64,000 nt of DNA. Origin: Winogradskyella ludwigii. Lineage in GTDB: Bacteria > Bacteroidota > Bacteroidia > Flavobacteriales > Flavobacteriaceae. Within the stretch, counting starts at the first letter, position 1. Each line of letters starts with the position of its first letter. Under the pieces are notes generated by a model. That model saw only the letters and a list, made by a program, of their open reading frames with translations. It was not told where the DNA came from and searched no databases. Below, piece after piece: positions 26,431-36,599 of the stretch. The stretch is taken from positions 372,001-436,000 of the forward strand of contig NZ_JABFDF010000002.1 of NCBI RefSeq assembly GCF_013403985.1, given 5' to 3'. The translations under genes were made by a program, and so were the position numbers.

Positions 26431-26508
26431 GTCATTCCTGCAAAGGCAGGAATCTTATTAATTTGATCTTTATTTTATATTATGGATCCCTGCCTTCGCA
26501 GGAATGAC
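26431..26508. repeat. Pair of inverted palindromic repeats
   Basis: The left arm 26431-26454 (GTCATTCCTGC, AAAGGCAGGAATC) and right arm 26484-26508 (GGATCCCTGCC, TTCGCAGGAATGAC) are inverted copies with 22 of 24 bases paired. Each arm is itself a CCTGC/GCAGG palindrome. A further partial copy is at 43511-43528. It looks like a dispersed REP-like element of this genome. Confidence 0.8.
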
Positions 26509-26510
26509 AA

Positions 26511-27287
26511 TTAACTCAACTTGTTATTAAATTGACGAAGCTTAATAGCCGTAAGAACCTTCTTGGTATATAAAGGGAAATCTGCATTAAGTAACCATCC
26601 AAAATAACCTGGTTCTTTTTCTAAAACGTCTACGACTCGTTTTCCTTTATGCTTTCCAAATGAAAAACATTCTTCATCTTCTTTATTAAAAATTAAAAAA
26701 CCTGCAAAATCTGCAAACTTTTTACGCGAACTGAATTCAGCTAAAAACTTAGTGTCGTTTTCCAAATCCTCATAACGATCTAATTGTGCTTTTAAAACTT
26801 CGTAAGTTGCTTTTGTATCTGCTTCTGCACTGTGTGCATCCTCTAAACTTTTATCGCAATAAAATTTATAAGCAGCAACCAAGGTACGTTGTTCCATTTT
26901 ATGAAAAATAGTTTGTACATCAATAGATTGACTATTTTTCATATCAAAATCTACATCTGCGCGCAATAATTCTTCTGCCAATAATGGAATATCGAAACGA
27001 TTAGAATTAAAACCTCCTAAATCAGAATCTTTTATCATGTTATGCACTTCCTTAGATAATTCTTTGAATGTAGGCTTGTCTGCAACATCTGCATCTGAAA
27101 TTCCATGAATTGCAGTAACTTCTGCCGGAATTGGCATTTCTGGGTTTACCACCCAAGTTTTGGTTTCTTCTTTTCCATTTGGATAGACTTTAAGAATTGA
27201 AATTTCTACGATTCTGTCTTTTGAAACATTAATTCCTGTAGTTTCTAAATCGAAAAAACAGATTGGCTTTGTTAGATTGAGTTGCAT
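26511..27287 (-). CDS. DnaQ-type 3'-5' exonuclease with ExoX-like C-terminal domain
   Basis: The DEDD exonuclease motif I is FFDLETTG (about 11-18), motif II includes GGFNSNRFDIPLL and motif III is AHSAEADT (HxAxxD form, so DEDDh). The tail from about 215 (SFGKHKGKRVVDVLEKEPGYFGWLL) matches the small domain found at the end of exodeoxyribonuclease X. I start at the ATG at 27287. The first seven codons of the longer frame add nothing conserved. It is probably a repair or proofreading exonuclease. It is the first gene of the exo-FAH-HPt-cinA run. Confidence 0.9.
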   Translation of the reverse strand: MQLNLTKPICFFDLETTGINVSKDRIVEISILKVYPNGKEETKTWVVNPEMPIPAEVTAIHGISDADVADKPTFKELSKEVHNMIKDSDLGGFNSNRFDIPLLAEELLRADVDFDMKNSQSIDVQTIFHKMEQRTLVAAYKFYCDKSLEDAHSAEADTKATYEVLKAQLDRYEDLENDTKFLAEFSSRKKFADFAGFLIFNKEDEECFSFGKHKGKRVVDVLEKEPGYFGWLLNADFPLYTKKVLTAIKLRQFNNKLS

Positions 27288-27581
27288 TGTTTTTATTTTG
27301 AAAATCAAAGATAAATAGAATATGTAGAAAAGCCTTAATTAGAATAAAAAAGCTCATGTAGTCTTTTAAAATTTAATGTTTGACCAATCTAAAACTAACA
27401 ACATCAAAAACCTAAACCTATTAAAAGCTTAAAATACTGTGTAGAACCAACACCCTGTTTTACTAAAAACGATATTGAAAACGACTAAATTCATTATCCT
27501 TAAAATATTAGCTATAAAAAAGAACTCTCATCACATTTTTTTTAGTAATTTGACATATATTCTTACATATTGTCGATTTCC

Positions 27582-29810
27582 ATGCGAATACACCTCATAT
27601 ATTTAGTTTTTTTTCTACATTTTTTTGCACTTAATGCACAACAAAATAATAGCTCCACTAATAATCCAATACCTTCTGAAGACAACGAAATAAAACTTTA
27701 TTTAGATTCTGTAAGTGAGCTTATGAGAGCTGATTATTACAAAGAAGATTACAGTTCTGTTATTATTAAAGCAAACGACATATTAGAAATTGCAAAAAGT
27801 AATAAACTAAATGATGAAATTAGTAAAATTCGCAGTTTCTTAGCAAATTCTTATCTCAACTTAAACGACTCTCTAAAGTCACTAGATTATGCTAGAAAAA
27901 ACATTCAATTAGCAAGAAAACTAAACGATAATAGATCTTTAATAGGCGCACAGATTGATATTGGGAATATTTATTACGCTTTTGGAGAACCAGACCAAGC
28001 TATAAGTGCTTTTAAGAAAGCTATACCGCTTGCTGAAGAAGACAACAATGACCTCGCTCTTTTTCTCCTTAATCATAATATAGCTCAAATCTATTTTGAC
28101 CACTTTAATCTACATGAACAAGCCAAACCATATCTCGATGCAGCAGAATTATATGCACCAGAACATTTTAAGACTGGGCTTGCAGGCCTTAACGCATACA
28201 AAGCTCAATATGCATATGAAAAAAAAGATTACGATTTAGCTAAAGGTTTTTACCAACAAGCTATTTTATTATCTAAAGAAACCAATAGTTTAGATATATT
28301 AAAAAAAGCATATAATGGTTATATTGAATGCCTTGCTCAAACAGGCGATTATAAAAAGGCCTATGATATTAACAAAATAAAAGATAGCCTTTCTGTTGAA
28401 CAGAGTAAAGTAGAAATTCAAAAGTCGGCAGATAACCTGACTAATACGCTTAAAAATGCTAAAATAAAAGAAGAACTTAAAAATGAAGAACTCAGAAATG
28501 AGGTGATAATAGAAAAAGCGGCATCACAAAAAAATATCTTAGTCATAAGCATTTTAGTAACCCTCTTACTTTTAGTTCTCTTGGCCAACTTACTAAAGGT
28601 GACTAAAAATAGAAGAAAATTAAATATTGAATTAAAGAAAAAGAATGAAGAGTACTTAGCTGCCAAACTAAAATCCGAAAAATTAGCGGAAGCTAAATCA
28701 CGATTTTTATCTACCATGAGCCATGAACTTCGTACTCCGCTATATGGTATTATAGGCCTAAGTACTGTGCTTAATAATGATAAAAACCTTATATCTCATA
28801 AAACCGAATTACAATCTTTAAAATTTTCTGCAGACTATTTACTAAACCTTGTAAACGATGTATTGACTTTAAACAAAATGGATTCTGATGAAAAAATAAA
28901 ATTTAAATCAAAATCATTTCACCTTAATGACTTTCTTCATAACATAAAAGAGTCTTTAGAATACTTAACCAGACAAACTAATAACCAACTTATTATAACT
29001 ATTGATCCTAAAATTCCGAAATGGCTAAAAGGAGACCAAACTAAAATGTCTCAAGTTCTCATTAATTTATTAGGTAATGCATTAAAGTTTACTCACCATG
29101 GTAAAGTGGAACTTTGTGTGTCTATTATCGAAATCACAGAAAACGAATCAAAACTTAAGTTTGAAGTTATAGATAATGGACAAGGAATTCCTTTAGCTGA
29201 TCAACAAAAAATATTTGAAGAATTTGGACAACTTAAAAACCAAGGAGATTTTCAAGGATCCGGTTTAGGACTTACAATTGTTCAAAAATTACTTATCGAT
29301 ATGAAATCTAACATACAACTAGAAAGTGTTGTAGATGAAGGCTCAAATTTCTTTTTTGAAATAGCGTTTGGAATTTCAAAACGAGAGCGTTCCAATGAGG
29401 ATGTTCAAGATAAAATCTCTACAGACTTGCTTCGCGGCAAAAAAGTCTTAGTTGTAGATGATAATAAAATTAACCTTTTAGTGACAAAAAAGACATTGGA
29501 AAGTCACGAAATACTCGTAGACGTTGCCACTAATGGTCAAGAAGGTATAGATAAAATTATGCTAACTGATTATGATTTGGTGTTAATGGATGTTCATATG
29601 CCTATTATGGATGGCATTGATGCGACTAAAATAATCCGAGACCTACAAAAACCTACTGTTGTTATTGCATTAACAGCTGTAACACAAGACGAACAAGACG
29701 ACCGCTTTAAAGGTGCACAATTTGATGATTCTATTGTAAAGCCTTATAAAGTGAACGAATTTTTAAACACACTTGCCTCTAACCTTGTTTCTAAGCCTAA
29801 ACACGATTAA
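27582..29810 (+). CDS. Hybrid sensor histidine kinase with TPR sensor region
   Basis: I start at the ATG at 27582, which begins a good signal peptide (RIHLIYLVFFLHFFALNAQ). Periplasmic TPR-like repeats (about 40-270) come first, then a coiled segment and one membrane helix (about 318-339). HisKA follows with STMSHELRTPL (His about 381), then HATPase with N box NLLGNALKF, G1 DNGQGIP and G2 GSGLGLTI. A receiver domain (about 620-740) has VVDDN, phosphate-accepting Asp about 670 in LMDVHMP, and the KPY lysine. The phosphate may pass to an HPt protein, and a free one is encoded at 25471-25812. There is no DNA-binding domain. Confidence 0.93.
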   Translation: MRIHLIYLVFFLHFFALNAQQNNSSTNNPIPSEDNEIKLYLDSVSELMRADYYKEDYSSVIIKANDILEIAKSNKLNDEISKIRSFLANSYLNLNDSLKSLDYARKNIQLARKLNDNRSLIGAQIDIGNIYYAFGEPDQAISAFKKAIPLAEEDNNDLALFLLNHNIAQIYFDHFNLHEQAKPYLDAAELYAPEHFKTGLAGLNAYKAQYAYEKKDYDLAKGFYQQAILLSKETNSLDILKKAYNGYIECLAQTGDYKKAYDINKIKDSLSVEQSKVEIQKSADNLTNTLKNAKIKEELKNEELRNEVIIEKAASQKNILVISILVTLLLLVLLANLLKVTKNRRKLNIELKKKNEEYLAAKLKSEKLAEAKSRFLSTMSHELRTPLYGIIGLSTVLNNDKNLISHKTELQSLKFSADYLLNLVNDVLTLNKMDSDEKIKFKSKSFHLNDFLHNIKESLEYLTRQTNNQLIITIDPKIPKWLKGDQTKMSQVLINLLGNALKFTHHGKVELCVSIIEITENESKLKFEVIDNGQGIPLADQQKIFEEFGQLKNQGDFQGSGLGLTIVQKLLIDMKSNIQLESVVDEGSNFFFEIAFGISKRERSNEDVQDKISTDLLRGKKVLVVDDNKINLLVTKKTLESHEILVDVATNGQEGIDKIMLTDYDLVLMDVHMPIMDGIDATKIIRDLQKPTVVIALTAVTQDEQDDRFKGAQFDDSIVKPYKVNEFLNTLASNLVSKPKHD

Positions 29811-30056
29811 TAAATCAAAGTACTAAAAGTACTATTGTATTTATAATACAACAAAACAAAGACCATCAAAGAATTTGTATCTTTTCTAAATTGAATAAAA
29901 GCAAGATTACAAATAAGTTAGATCGCATAAACTTATAATTTACACAAAGGTAAATAATAGAAATAAAGGAGACTGAATTAGTCCCTAAAACCTAAAAAAT
30001 AGATTTGATAAACCTACTCATATTAAGTAAGTGAACAAAGACTATAACACCCCTTA

Positions 30057-32393
30057 CTACAGGCTACAATTACCACTAACAATATCTTGTACTGTAGGAT
30101 CAAAAGAATTATCTTCAATGTATACTCCATATATTGAAAATGGTCCTGAACTTTCTTCTTGGTAAGTACCGTTAATAAATAAATTTTGTAGTGCACAAAA
30201 ATCTACTAAATTTTGATTTGGAGCAATATTCATAACATCAAAATCCAAATCTCTACCAATATTAACACCTGTTACATTAATTAAATTATCTAAGCCATTT
30301 AAACTACTTAATGCATCATTACCACCAATAAAAAATAGATAAACAGACGATAAATTATCTAAACCAGAAAGATCTGTAAGTGCGTCATTATAACTAATTC
30401 TTAACCTGTTTAAATCTGTAATTTGATTTAATCCTTCTAGTGATGCCAACAACGGTTGTTCATAAATTTCTATTCTATTTGCAACCGATAAACTACTAAG
30501 TTCATAAATTGAATTTAATATAGCGTTATTTCGAATAGTAACATCATACGCAGATGTAAGTGACTCCAAACCAGCTAATGATATTAATGAATTGTTATTA
30601 TCAACGAAAACATTACTTGCATTTATAATTCCGTTTAATCCATTCAATGAATTAAGTAATTCATTTGAAGATATATATATATTTCCTACCTCTACTAAAT
30701 TATCTAATGATGTAATTGAAGCTAATGACGAATTAACATCTATACGAAGTTCTTCAACCGATATTAAACTATTAAATCCATCAAGATTTTGTAAGTTAGG
30801 ATTATTTTCGATTGTCAAGGCACCATCAATATTTTCTAGATGAGATAATGGTGTTAAATCAACAATATTGGACGCTGTATCATATACACCAATTTTCAAA
30901 CTGCCATTGATATTTGCATAGCCAAATATTCCAAAATTATTTACCTCATTTTGATTTAACAAAGTTACATCTCCATTAAATGTACCTCCTGTATCACCAC
31001 AAGTATTCAACATTCCTAAATTCACCTCTTGGCTATCTAATAATACATCCTCTGCAACTGCCCATTGATTAGTATCATAATCAAATACCATAACGGTGAT
31101 CATTTCTGTTGTTGAACAAGTCACAATACCTATATCAATTATTCCATCTGTAATACTAAATATATTTAGCTCGTCTATATAAATATATCCATTAGTTAGA
31201 GGGTTACCATCGCAATTAGTTGCTACACCTGTAAGCGATGTTGTGGTATACTCCTCAGTGAAAGAAACATTCAAACTAGCTTCCGTGGCATAGCCACCAA
31301 ACGTCTCAGAATGTATCAATTGATTATTACAAGATCCAGAAACACCATAAATTGATATTAAAAGCTCTTCATTTTTTGGTATTAATCCACACTCAGAATC
31401 CTCAGAAATTATATTCCCTGAATAAATTACTTGATTATTACTTACACGCTCAATAGACACGTAATAAAGAGTACTTGCCGCACTACTATCAGAATCAATA
31501 GAAAAACATAATTCTACAAAATCTAATGGAAGATCACAGTTCCACCAAGAAAAATGAGTTACTGTACCTATATATTTATTATTAGTTTTAATAGCTTCTC
31601 CTTCTTCCTTCCAATAACCTTGTACTTCATTAAAATACCATAGTGGAATAGTATCTGGCGCAATACCTGTTTGGTTAGGCACCACAGGTAAATATATCGT
31701 TGATGGACTATTTTCATCTATATTTAAAACCTCACCTGAAGGAGAAAACAGTTTAACAGAAATCATTCCATATGTTTCAAGAATTCTAGCATCATTTGTT
31801 TCTGTTTGTGCAAATAATCGACCTGGCATTTCTAAAAATGTACTCCTTATTGATGGATCTAGATAATTTAATATGACATCAACATCTCCATCATACGAAT
31901 CTCCTTGAGATGTTATAAAATCACCACTAAAGTCTACCTGAGCTCCGTTAGGCAAAGAGACTTCTGATGGCATACCACTACTCACTCTTGCCGTTACCTC
32001 TTTTTTTAATAAAACGATATTTATCTTACTAATACCATTAGCTTTTGGAATTACAACTCTTGACCCATCTATATAACCTTCTTTTTCAGCCTTTATGTAC
32101 GCGAATTTCTCAAATACCGAAGCGTTATTTAATAAAAAAACACCATTAATATCTGTAGTGGCATTAGAATTCCCTATTGTAATTTGCACGTTAGCCAATG
32201 GTTCACCTTCCTCATCAGAAATTATTCCTAAAAAATCTGCGTTTATTGATTCACCAAAATTTTCTGTTTGGAAAATGAGATCTTTTTCAATTTCAGAAAT
32301 CTCATCAATTGTTTCTGTTCTTATATCATCATCATTACAGCTTTGAAGTGTAACTAAAAGAATAAGTAAAAGGCTAAAAACGAATTTATTCAT
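30057..32393 (-). CDS. Surface lipoprotein with carboxypeptidase-like and leucine-rich repeat regions
   Basis: The lipobox is LQSC (Cys19), followed at once by NDDD, an acidic patch like the Bacteroidota lipoprotein export signal that sends proteins to the cell surface. A carboxypeptidase-regulatory-like beta domain lies at about 54-112 (GIISDEEGEPLANVQI). A large middle region of unknown type follows. The C-terminal 300 residues carry about nine degenerate leucine-rich repeats of 20-24 residues (LNSLNGLNGI, LASLEGLNQI, LTDLSGLDNL), similar to receptor L-domain repeats. It probably binds a ligand or matrix outside the cell. A (TTGA)10 tract lies 57-96 bases upstream of its start. Confidence 0.87.
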   Translation of the reverse strand: MNKFVFSLLLILLVTLQSCNDDDIRTETIDEISEIEKDLIFQTENFGESINADFLGIISDEEGEPLANVQITIGNSNATTDINGVFLLNNASVFEKFAYIKAEKEGYIDGSRVVIPKANGISKINIVLLKKEVTARVSSGMPSEVSLPNGAQVDFSGDFITSQGDSYDGDVDVILNYLDPSIRSTFLEMPGRLFAQTETNDARILETYGMISVKLFSPSGEVLNIDENSPSTIYLPVVPNQTGIAPDTIPLWYFNEVQGYWKEEGEAIKTNNKYIGTVTHFSWWNCDLPLDFVELCFSIDSDSSAASTLYYVSIERVSNNQVIYSGNIISEDSECGLIPKNEELLISIYGVSGSCNNQLIHSETFGGYATEASLNVSFTEEYTTTSLTGVATNCDGNPLTNGYIYIDELNIFSITDGIIDIGIVTCSTTEMITVMVFDYDTNQWAVAEDVLLDSQEVNLGMLNTCGDTGGTFNGDVTLLNQNEVNNFGIFGYANINGSLKIGVYDTASNIVDLTPLSHLENIDGALTIENNPNLQNLDGFNSLISVEELRIDVNSSLASITSLDNLVEVGNIYISSNELLNSLNGLNGIINASNVFVDNNNSLISLAGLESLTSAYDVTIRNNAILNSIYELSSLSVANRIEIYEQPLLASLEGLNQITDLNRLRISYNDALTDLSGLDNLSSVYLFFIGGNDALSSLNGLDNLINVTGVNIGRDLDFDVMNIAPNQNLVDFCALQNLFINGTYQEESSGPFSIYGVYIEDNSFDPTVQDIVSGNCSL

Positions 32394-32448
32394 GACTTAA
32401 TAGGTTTAGTCCTATAAACATAATATATTTTAGATTAAATTCATACTA

Positions 32449-32490
<42 letters not shown>

Positions 32491-32584
32491 ATAAGCATTT
32501 ATTTTTATCAGATATGATATTAAATCAAATGAAAAAATTAAGATAAATCTTGAAAATCGATTATTTTATTATTAATAAGATTTA

Positions 32585-34657
32585 CTAATCCAATAATTCT
32601 GGATAATTAAGAATCAATTCAATTTTCTTTATGATTACTGTGATTTGGCTCATTTGCATTTCTATATTTCTAAAAAATAAGCTAATATCTCTATTAACCC
32701 AACTTTCGGAAATAATCCTAGCACCCAAACTAATTCTTAAAATAGCACTCTGAATATCATTACTATATTTTACATTAACAGCTTGCCCAATATGACACTT
32801 TTGTCCTGCAAGTCTAATTATTTCTAATGGAGAACCTTGAAAATGCTCAGATATATCAGAATTTAATAATACGTAGAGTTTTTTAACCTGATCTATAGAC
32901 AACACCTTGCCGTTATTAACAATGAAAAACGGAAAAATGGTACGAATATTTCTCAATCCAAACCCTTTACTATTAGAGCAATTTGTTTTTGCTTCATCTC
33001 CATATAATGGCTCTAAAAAGGAAGCATCTTTTACAGAGTCTTCAACAAAATTACAGAACATTTCAATACCCATATTTCTGTAAAGAATTGGGGTTTTAAA
33101 ATACCTATCCATTTCAACTATGGCAGCATTCCAACGCATGTAAGAGCCATAATTAAATCCATCAGATAATTCATTTGAACACGACCATGTTGTTGGCCAA
33201 TCTGAATGATTGTAATAATTATTTAATCCTTTAGGCAAAGTGGTTTTTACATCAAAAATTTGGTTACTAATAGTTTTAGGAAAAATTAATGCTCCACAAT
33301 ATGGAGGACCAGTAAAATATTTACTCCCAGTAATACTTACAATATGCCCTCTGTTTAAACTATCTTGTATGTCTTGAGGATCTAACCTAAACTGAGCTGC
33401 ATCAATAACAACTTGTATTGAGATATTGTTAAGATTATTTATTTTTTCCATCATATCCTTACTAGGTGATTGATAACCTAATTTTGAATGATCCATAACA
33501 TGAAGAACAATCTGTTTACCAGATTCACTAGTTTTTAAAATGGCATTAAAGACTTCTGAATCTAACTGAGATGCCAGTTTTAACTCACCTTTTTCATCTC
33601 TTAAAGGTACTTTAATCAATTCAACATCTCTAAAACCTTCAATTCTATCTCCTTTTTTAATTGGGTAATTGAGTGCTGTAGTATTTTCAAAATGACAACC
33701 TTTTAATGCTGCAGCCACACCACTCCCGGTTTCATCGGATGCCACCAAAATATGCGCAATGTCTTTATCTGTAATAATTTGAGTAATACCTGCAATTTGA
33801 AGTGATGCATCAGTTCCCGATGGAGAAAAAATTATTTCACTCTCTTCGTTTAAATTAAATATACTTTTTAAGTTATTTTTTAAAGATTCAGAAAAGGCAT
33901 TGGTTGTAGATTGAAAACCATTCTTTAAACTATTTTTAATTAAAATACTTCTAACTTTATCTGTCTTATCAAAGGCATAATTAGAAACACTTGTCGCTGT
34001 TGATGAAGCGAAAGTAAAAGCATCTGGCCTAGGAAATGGTCTGCAACCATATTTATTTAACAGTGCAACTTCATCTATATTTAATCTTAAATCACCTCCA
34101 TCCATTAACAAATACTCTGTTGGTTTTGCTAAATTTTCTACAATTGGTTTCCAAGATGCTTTAAATTCTTTGTTGGTATTTTTTAAACCATGAAAATCTT
34201 GTAATTCTTCAAACTTCAGTAAAGCTTCAGCACTTATATCTTCACCTTTTTTAATTAAATCAATTAATATATGGTTGACAGATTCTAATTTTTCTTTGTC
34301 CTCTTTAGGTAATAATTTATAAAATATTCGAGTGACTCTAAATGCTGCAATATCACATAAAGCAACATCATCTTTTTTATTACCTAATGCTTTATACCAA
34401 AGTTGCCATTCAATACCATACCTCAAATAAACTAGAGCTAATACCGGATTTTTCAAATATAAAGCTCCTATTATGATGGATTTGTTTGGTACAATTTTAA
34501 ATACATCTGGCTCAGTAGTAGAGGTAATTATATTAATGTTATTTAATTTAGGAACAGTATTAAAACGTTTTAAAACGTGAACCAGATAATTCACATTATC
34601 TTTTTCAAATAGACTTGTTCTTTTATATTGATTTTCTATAATTATATTATTTGTCAT
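32585..34657 (-). CDS. Uncharacterised PLP-dependent enzyme (fold type I) with N-terminal extension
   Basis: A 690-residue protein whose central part looks like an aminotransferase class V or group II fold. SPSGTDAS (278-285) fits the phosphate-binding loop, VVIDAAQ (417-422) provides the aspartate that contacts the pyridine nitrogen, and GSKYFTGPPYCGAL has the Schiff-base lysine at 446. The first 190 residues (with a helical stretch containing GIEWQLWYKAL) and the last 130 are not from a domain I recognise. The substrate is unknown. It is a lone gene on the minus strand with its own long upstream region. No carrier protein, transporter or biosynthetic partner is adjacent. Confidence 0.75.
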   Translation of the reverse strand: MTNNIIIENQYKRTSLFEKDNVNYLVHVLKRFNTVPKLNNINIITSTTEPDVFKIVPNKSIIIGALYLKNPVLALVYLRYGIEWQLWYKALGNKKDDVALCDIAAFRVTRIFYKLLPKEDKEKLESVNHILIDLIKKGEDISAEALLKFEELQDFHGLKNTNKEFKASWKPIVENLAKPTEYLLMDGGDLRLNIDEVALLNKYGCRPFPRPDAFTFASSTATSVSNYAFDKTDKVRSILIKNSLKNGFQSTTNAFSESLKNNLKSIFNLNEESEIIFSPSGTDASLQIAGITQIITDKDIAHILVASDETGSGVAAALKGCHFENTTALNYPIKKGDRIEGFRDVELIKVPLRDEKGELKLASQLDSEVFNAILKTSESGKQIVLHVMDHSKLGYQSPSKDMMEKINNLNNISIQVVIDAAQFRLDPQDIQDSLNRGHIVSITGSKYFTGPPYCGALIFPKTISNQIFDVKTTLPKGLNNYYNHSDWPTTWSCSNELSDGFNYGSYMRWNAAIVEMDRYFKTPILYRNMGIEMFCNFVEDSVKDASFLEPLYGDEAKTNCSNSKGFGLRNIRTIFPFFIVNNGKVLSIDQVKKLYVLLNSDISEHFQGSPLEIIRLAGQKCHIGQAVNVKYSNDIQSAILRISLGARIISESWVNRDISLFFRNIEMQMSQITVIIKKIELILNYPELLD

Positions 34658-34689
34658 AAATGCTTTTATTTAAAACGTTTGTTAAAACG
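34562..34689. promoter_or_regulatory. Two similar AAAACGTTT sites flanking the PLP gene start
   Basis: AAAACGTTTTAAAACG at 34562-34577, inside the first codons, and AAAACGTTTGTTAAAACG at 34672-34689, just upstream of the ATG. Both combine a CG-centred palindrome with a second AAAACG, and they are 110 bases apart. They could be paired operators for a LacI-type repressor. This is pattern only. Confidence 0.3.
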
Positions 34690-35028
34690 ATTTTTCTTAC
34701 TGTAAAACTTATTAATCATTAAACCTTGCAGTATTTAATACTCTCTTATTTTAAGATGATATAAAAATAAGTTTATTTAAAAAAATTAAGAGCCATTCTG
34801 GTTTTTAATTGCTCTATTTTAAAATTTTCATAAAAAACCATAAGTGTAGATAATTGCGTGCGATGCGATGGATGAATGTTATTTATTTCTTTTTTTGGGG
34901 ACGTGACATTTCTAAAACTTCACACAAGTACAATGAAATCAATCTCATAACTAACGGTTTATTCTAAAAATTTTAACCAGATAATTTATTAAAACGAGAA
35001 GAATTAATATGAAATAAAATTTATTCAT
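34690..35028. other. Non-coding region upstream of the PLP gene
   Basis: About 340 AT-rich bases between the putative operators and the terminator of the acyltransferase gene. There is no ORF I can support. A locally GC-richer GCGTGCGATGCGATGG at about 34855-34871 is the only striking word, and I cannot assign it. Confidence 0.4.
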
Positions 35029-35059
35029 AAAAAAAGCACAGTATTTAAACTGTGCTTTT
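35029..35059 (-). terminator. Terminator of the E2 acyltransferase gene
   Basis: A perfect 11-bp stem AAAAGCACAGT/ACTGTGCTTTT with a six-base loop, followed on the minus strand by a run of T. Confidence 0.9.
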
Positions 35060-35099
35060 ATAAATTGTATGTCATAAAACTTAACTACTTAAGCTTAAA

Positions 35100-36509
35100 T
35101 TATATTTCACGATCAGAATCCCAATCTTCTAAATAATCTTTAACGGCTTTCACAAATTGTCCGCCAAGTGCTCCATTAACGACTCTATGATCGTAAGAAT
35201 GCGACAAGTACATTTTAAAACGTATACCTATATAATCTCCTTCTGGTCCTTCAATAACAGCAGGTGTTTTTCTAATAGCACCTAATGCTAATATCCCAAC
35301 TTGTGGTTGGTTAATAATTGGTGTTCCCATAATGCTGCCAAACGTACCAACGTTGGTCACTGTATAAGTTCCGCCTTGAATATCATCTGGACTTAATTTT
35401 CCTAATCGAGCTCTATTAGCTAAATCATTAACACGTTTTACCATGCCATATAAATTAAGTTGATCTGCATTTTTAATTACAGGAACAATTAAATTACCAT
35501 CTGGTAAAGCTGCTGCCATACCAACATTAATGGCTTTCTTTTTTATGATTTTATCTCCTTGAACAGAAATATTCATCATTGGGAAGTCTTTTAAAGCTTT
35601 AGTAATAGCCTCCATAAAAATTGGTGTAAAGGTTAGATTCTCACCTTCACGTTTCATAAAGCCATCCTTAACTTTCTTTCTCCAATTCCAAATATTAGTA
35701 ACATCAGCTTCAATAAACGATTGAACGTGTGCAGACGTCTGTACCGAATCTACCATATATTTTGAAATGAGTTTCCCCATTCTGGTCATTTCAATAACCT
35801 CATCACCACCAGAAATTGTAACTGGCTTTTCAGTAGGCTTCTCTGATTTTGGTTTTTCTTGAGCTGGAGCTATATCTTTTTTAGATGTTTCTATCGAATT
35901 TTGACGACGCTCAGCATCAAGCTTCATCGTATCTTCAGATTTAGTTGCTGAAATAGGCTCTGTTTTATGAACAGGACTTGGTGCAGAACTACGAGATTCT
36001 AAATAGGCTTTAATATCATTTTTAGTCACGCGATTATCCTTACCTGAACCAGATATAGTATCTAATTCGGCTTGAGAAATACCTTCTTGTTTTGCTATAT
36101 TTTTTACTAATGGAGAATAAAAACGATCTTCAGTAGACACAACGGGTTCTACTGATGCTTTTGCAGCAACAACAGTTTGTGCTACATCTGCTACAACTTT
36201 AGGAGCAACAGGCTCTGCAACAGTTTCTGGTTCTGCAGCAGTAGCTTTAACTTCTACAACATTACCTCCTTCAGTTTCAATGATTGCTATCGTTTGTCCA
36301 ACTTGTACAACATCGTCAACGTTAAATAGTTTTTCAACTAAAACACCTTCTACTTCACTTGGAACTTCACTATCTACTTTGTCTGTTGCTATTTCTAGAA
36401 CAGCTTCATCCTCTTCTATTGTATCGCCAACATCTTTAAGCCATGAGGTTATAGTTGCTTCTGCAACACTTTCTCCCATTTTAGGTAACTTAAGTTCAAA
36501 CTTTGCCAT
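35100..36509 (-). CDS. Dihydrolipoamide acyltransferase, E2 of a 2-oxo acid dehydrogenase complex
   Basis: A lipoyl domain at about 1-80 with the modified lysine in ATDKVDSE (Lys44), an Ala/Val/Pro/Glu linker, and a peripheral-subunit-binding domain at about 130-172 (YSPLVKNIAKQEGI, GKDNRVTKNDIKAYL). After a second linker comes the catalytic domain from about 235, with the active-site YDHRVVNGA near the C-terminus. The usual HxxxDG reads HRVVNG here; as I recall, asparagine at this place also occurs in the Azotobacter pyruvate E2. One lipoyl domain and 469 residues suggest a branched-chain or generic 2-oxo acid E2. E1 and E3 are not in the window. Confidence 0.9.
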   Translation of the reverse strand: MAKFELKLPKMGESVAEATITSWLKDVGDTIEEDEAVLEIATDKVDSEVPSEVEGVLVEKLFNVDDVVQVGQTIAIIETEGGNVVEVKATAAEPETVAEPVAPKVVADVAQTVVAAKASVEPVVSTEDRFYSPLVKNIAKQEGISQAELDTISGSGKDNRVTKNDIKAYLESRSSAPSPVHKTEPISATKSEDTMKLDAERRQNSIETSKKDIAPAQEKPKSEKPTEKPVTISGGDEVIEMTRMGKLISKYMVDSVQTSAHVQSFIEADVTNIWNWRKKVKDGFMKREGENLTFTPIFMEAITKALKDFPMMNISVQGDKIIKKKAINVGMAAALPDGNLIVPVIKNADQLNLYGMVKRVNDLANRARLGKLSPDDIQGGTYTVTNVGTFGSIMGTPIINQPQVGILALGAIRKTPAVIEGPEGDYIGIRFKMYLSHSYDHRVVNGALGGQFVKAVKDYLEDWDSDREI

Positions 36510-36546
36510 ATCTTTAAATTGTAGGTCGTTATTTGCTAATCGCGTG

Positions 36547-36554
36547 CAAAATTA
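36547..36554 (-). promoter_or_regulatory. Promoter -7 box of the E2 gene
   Basis: TAATTTTG followed by CA on the minus strand, 38 bases ahead of the start codon. The -33 TTG is not evident. Confidence 0.5.
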
Positions 36555-36599
36555 CTAAAAAAATAGATGTTTTACTGAATTTTATTCAATAAAATCATA

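Noticed and set aside
29945-29952. Minus-strand TACCTTTG box downstream of the hybrid kinase gene
   Set aside because: It points antisense into the kinase 3' end, has no TTG and no obvious product; a chance match is likely in AT-rich DNA.
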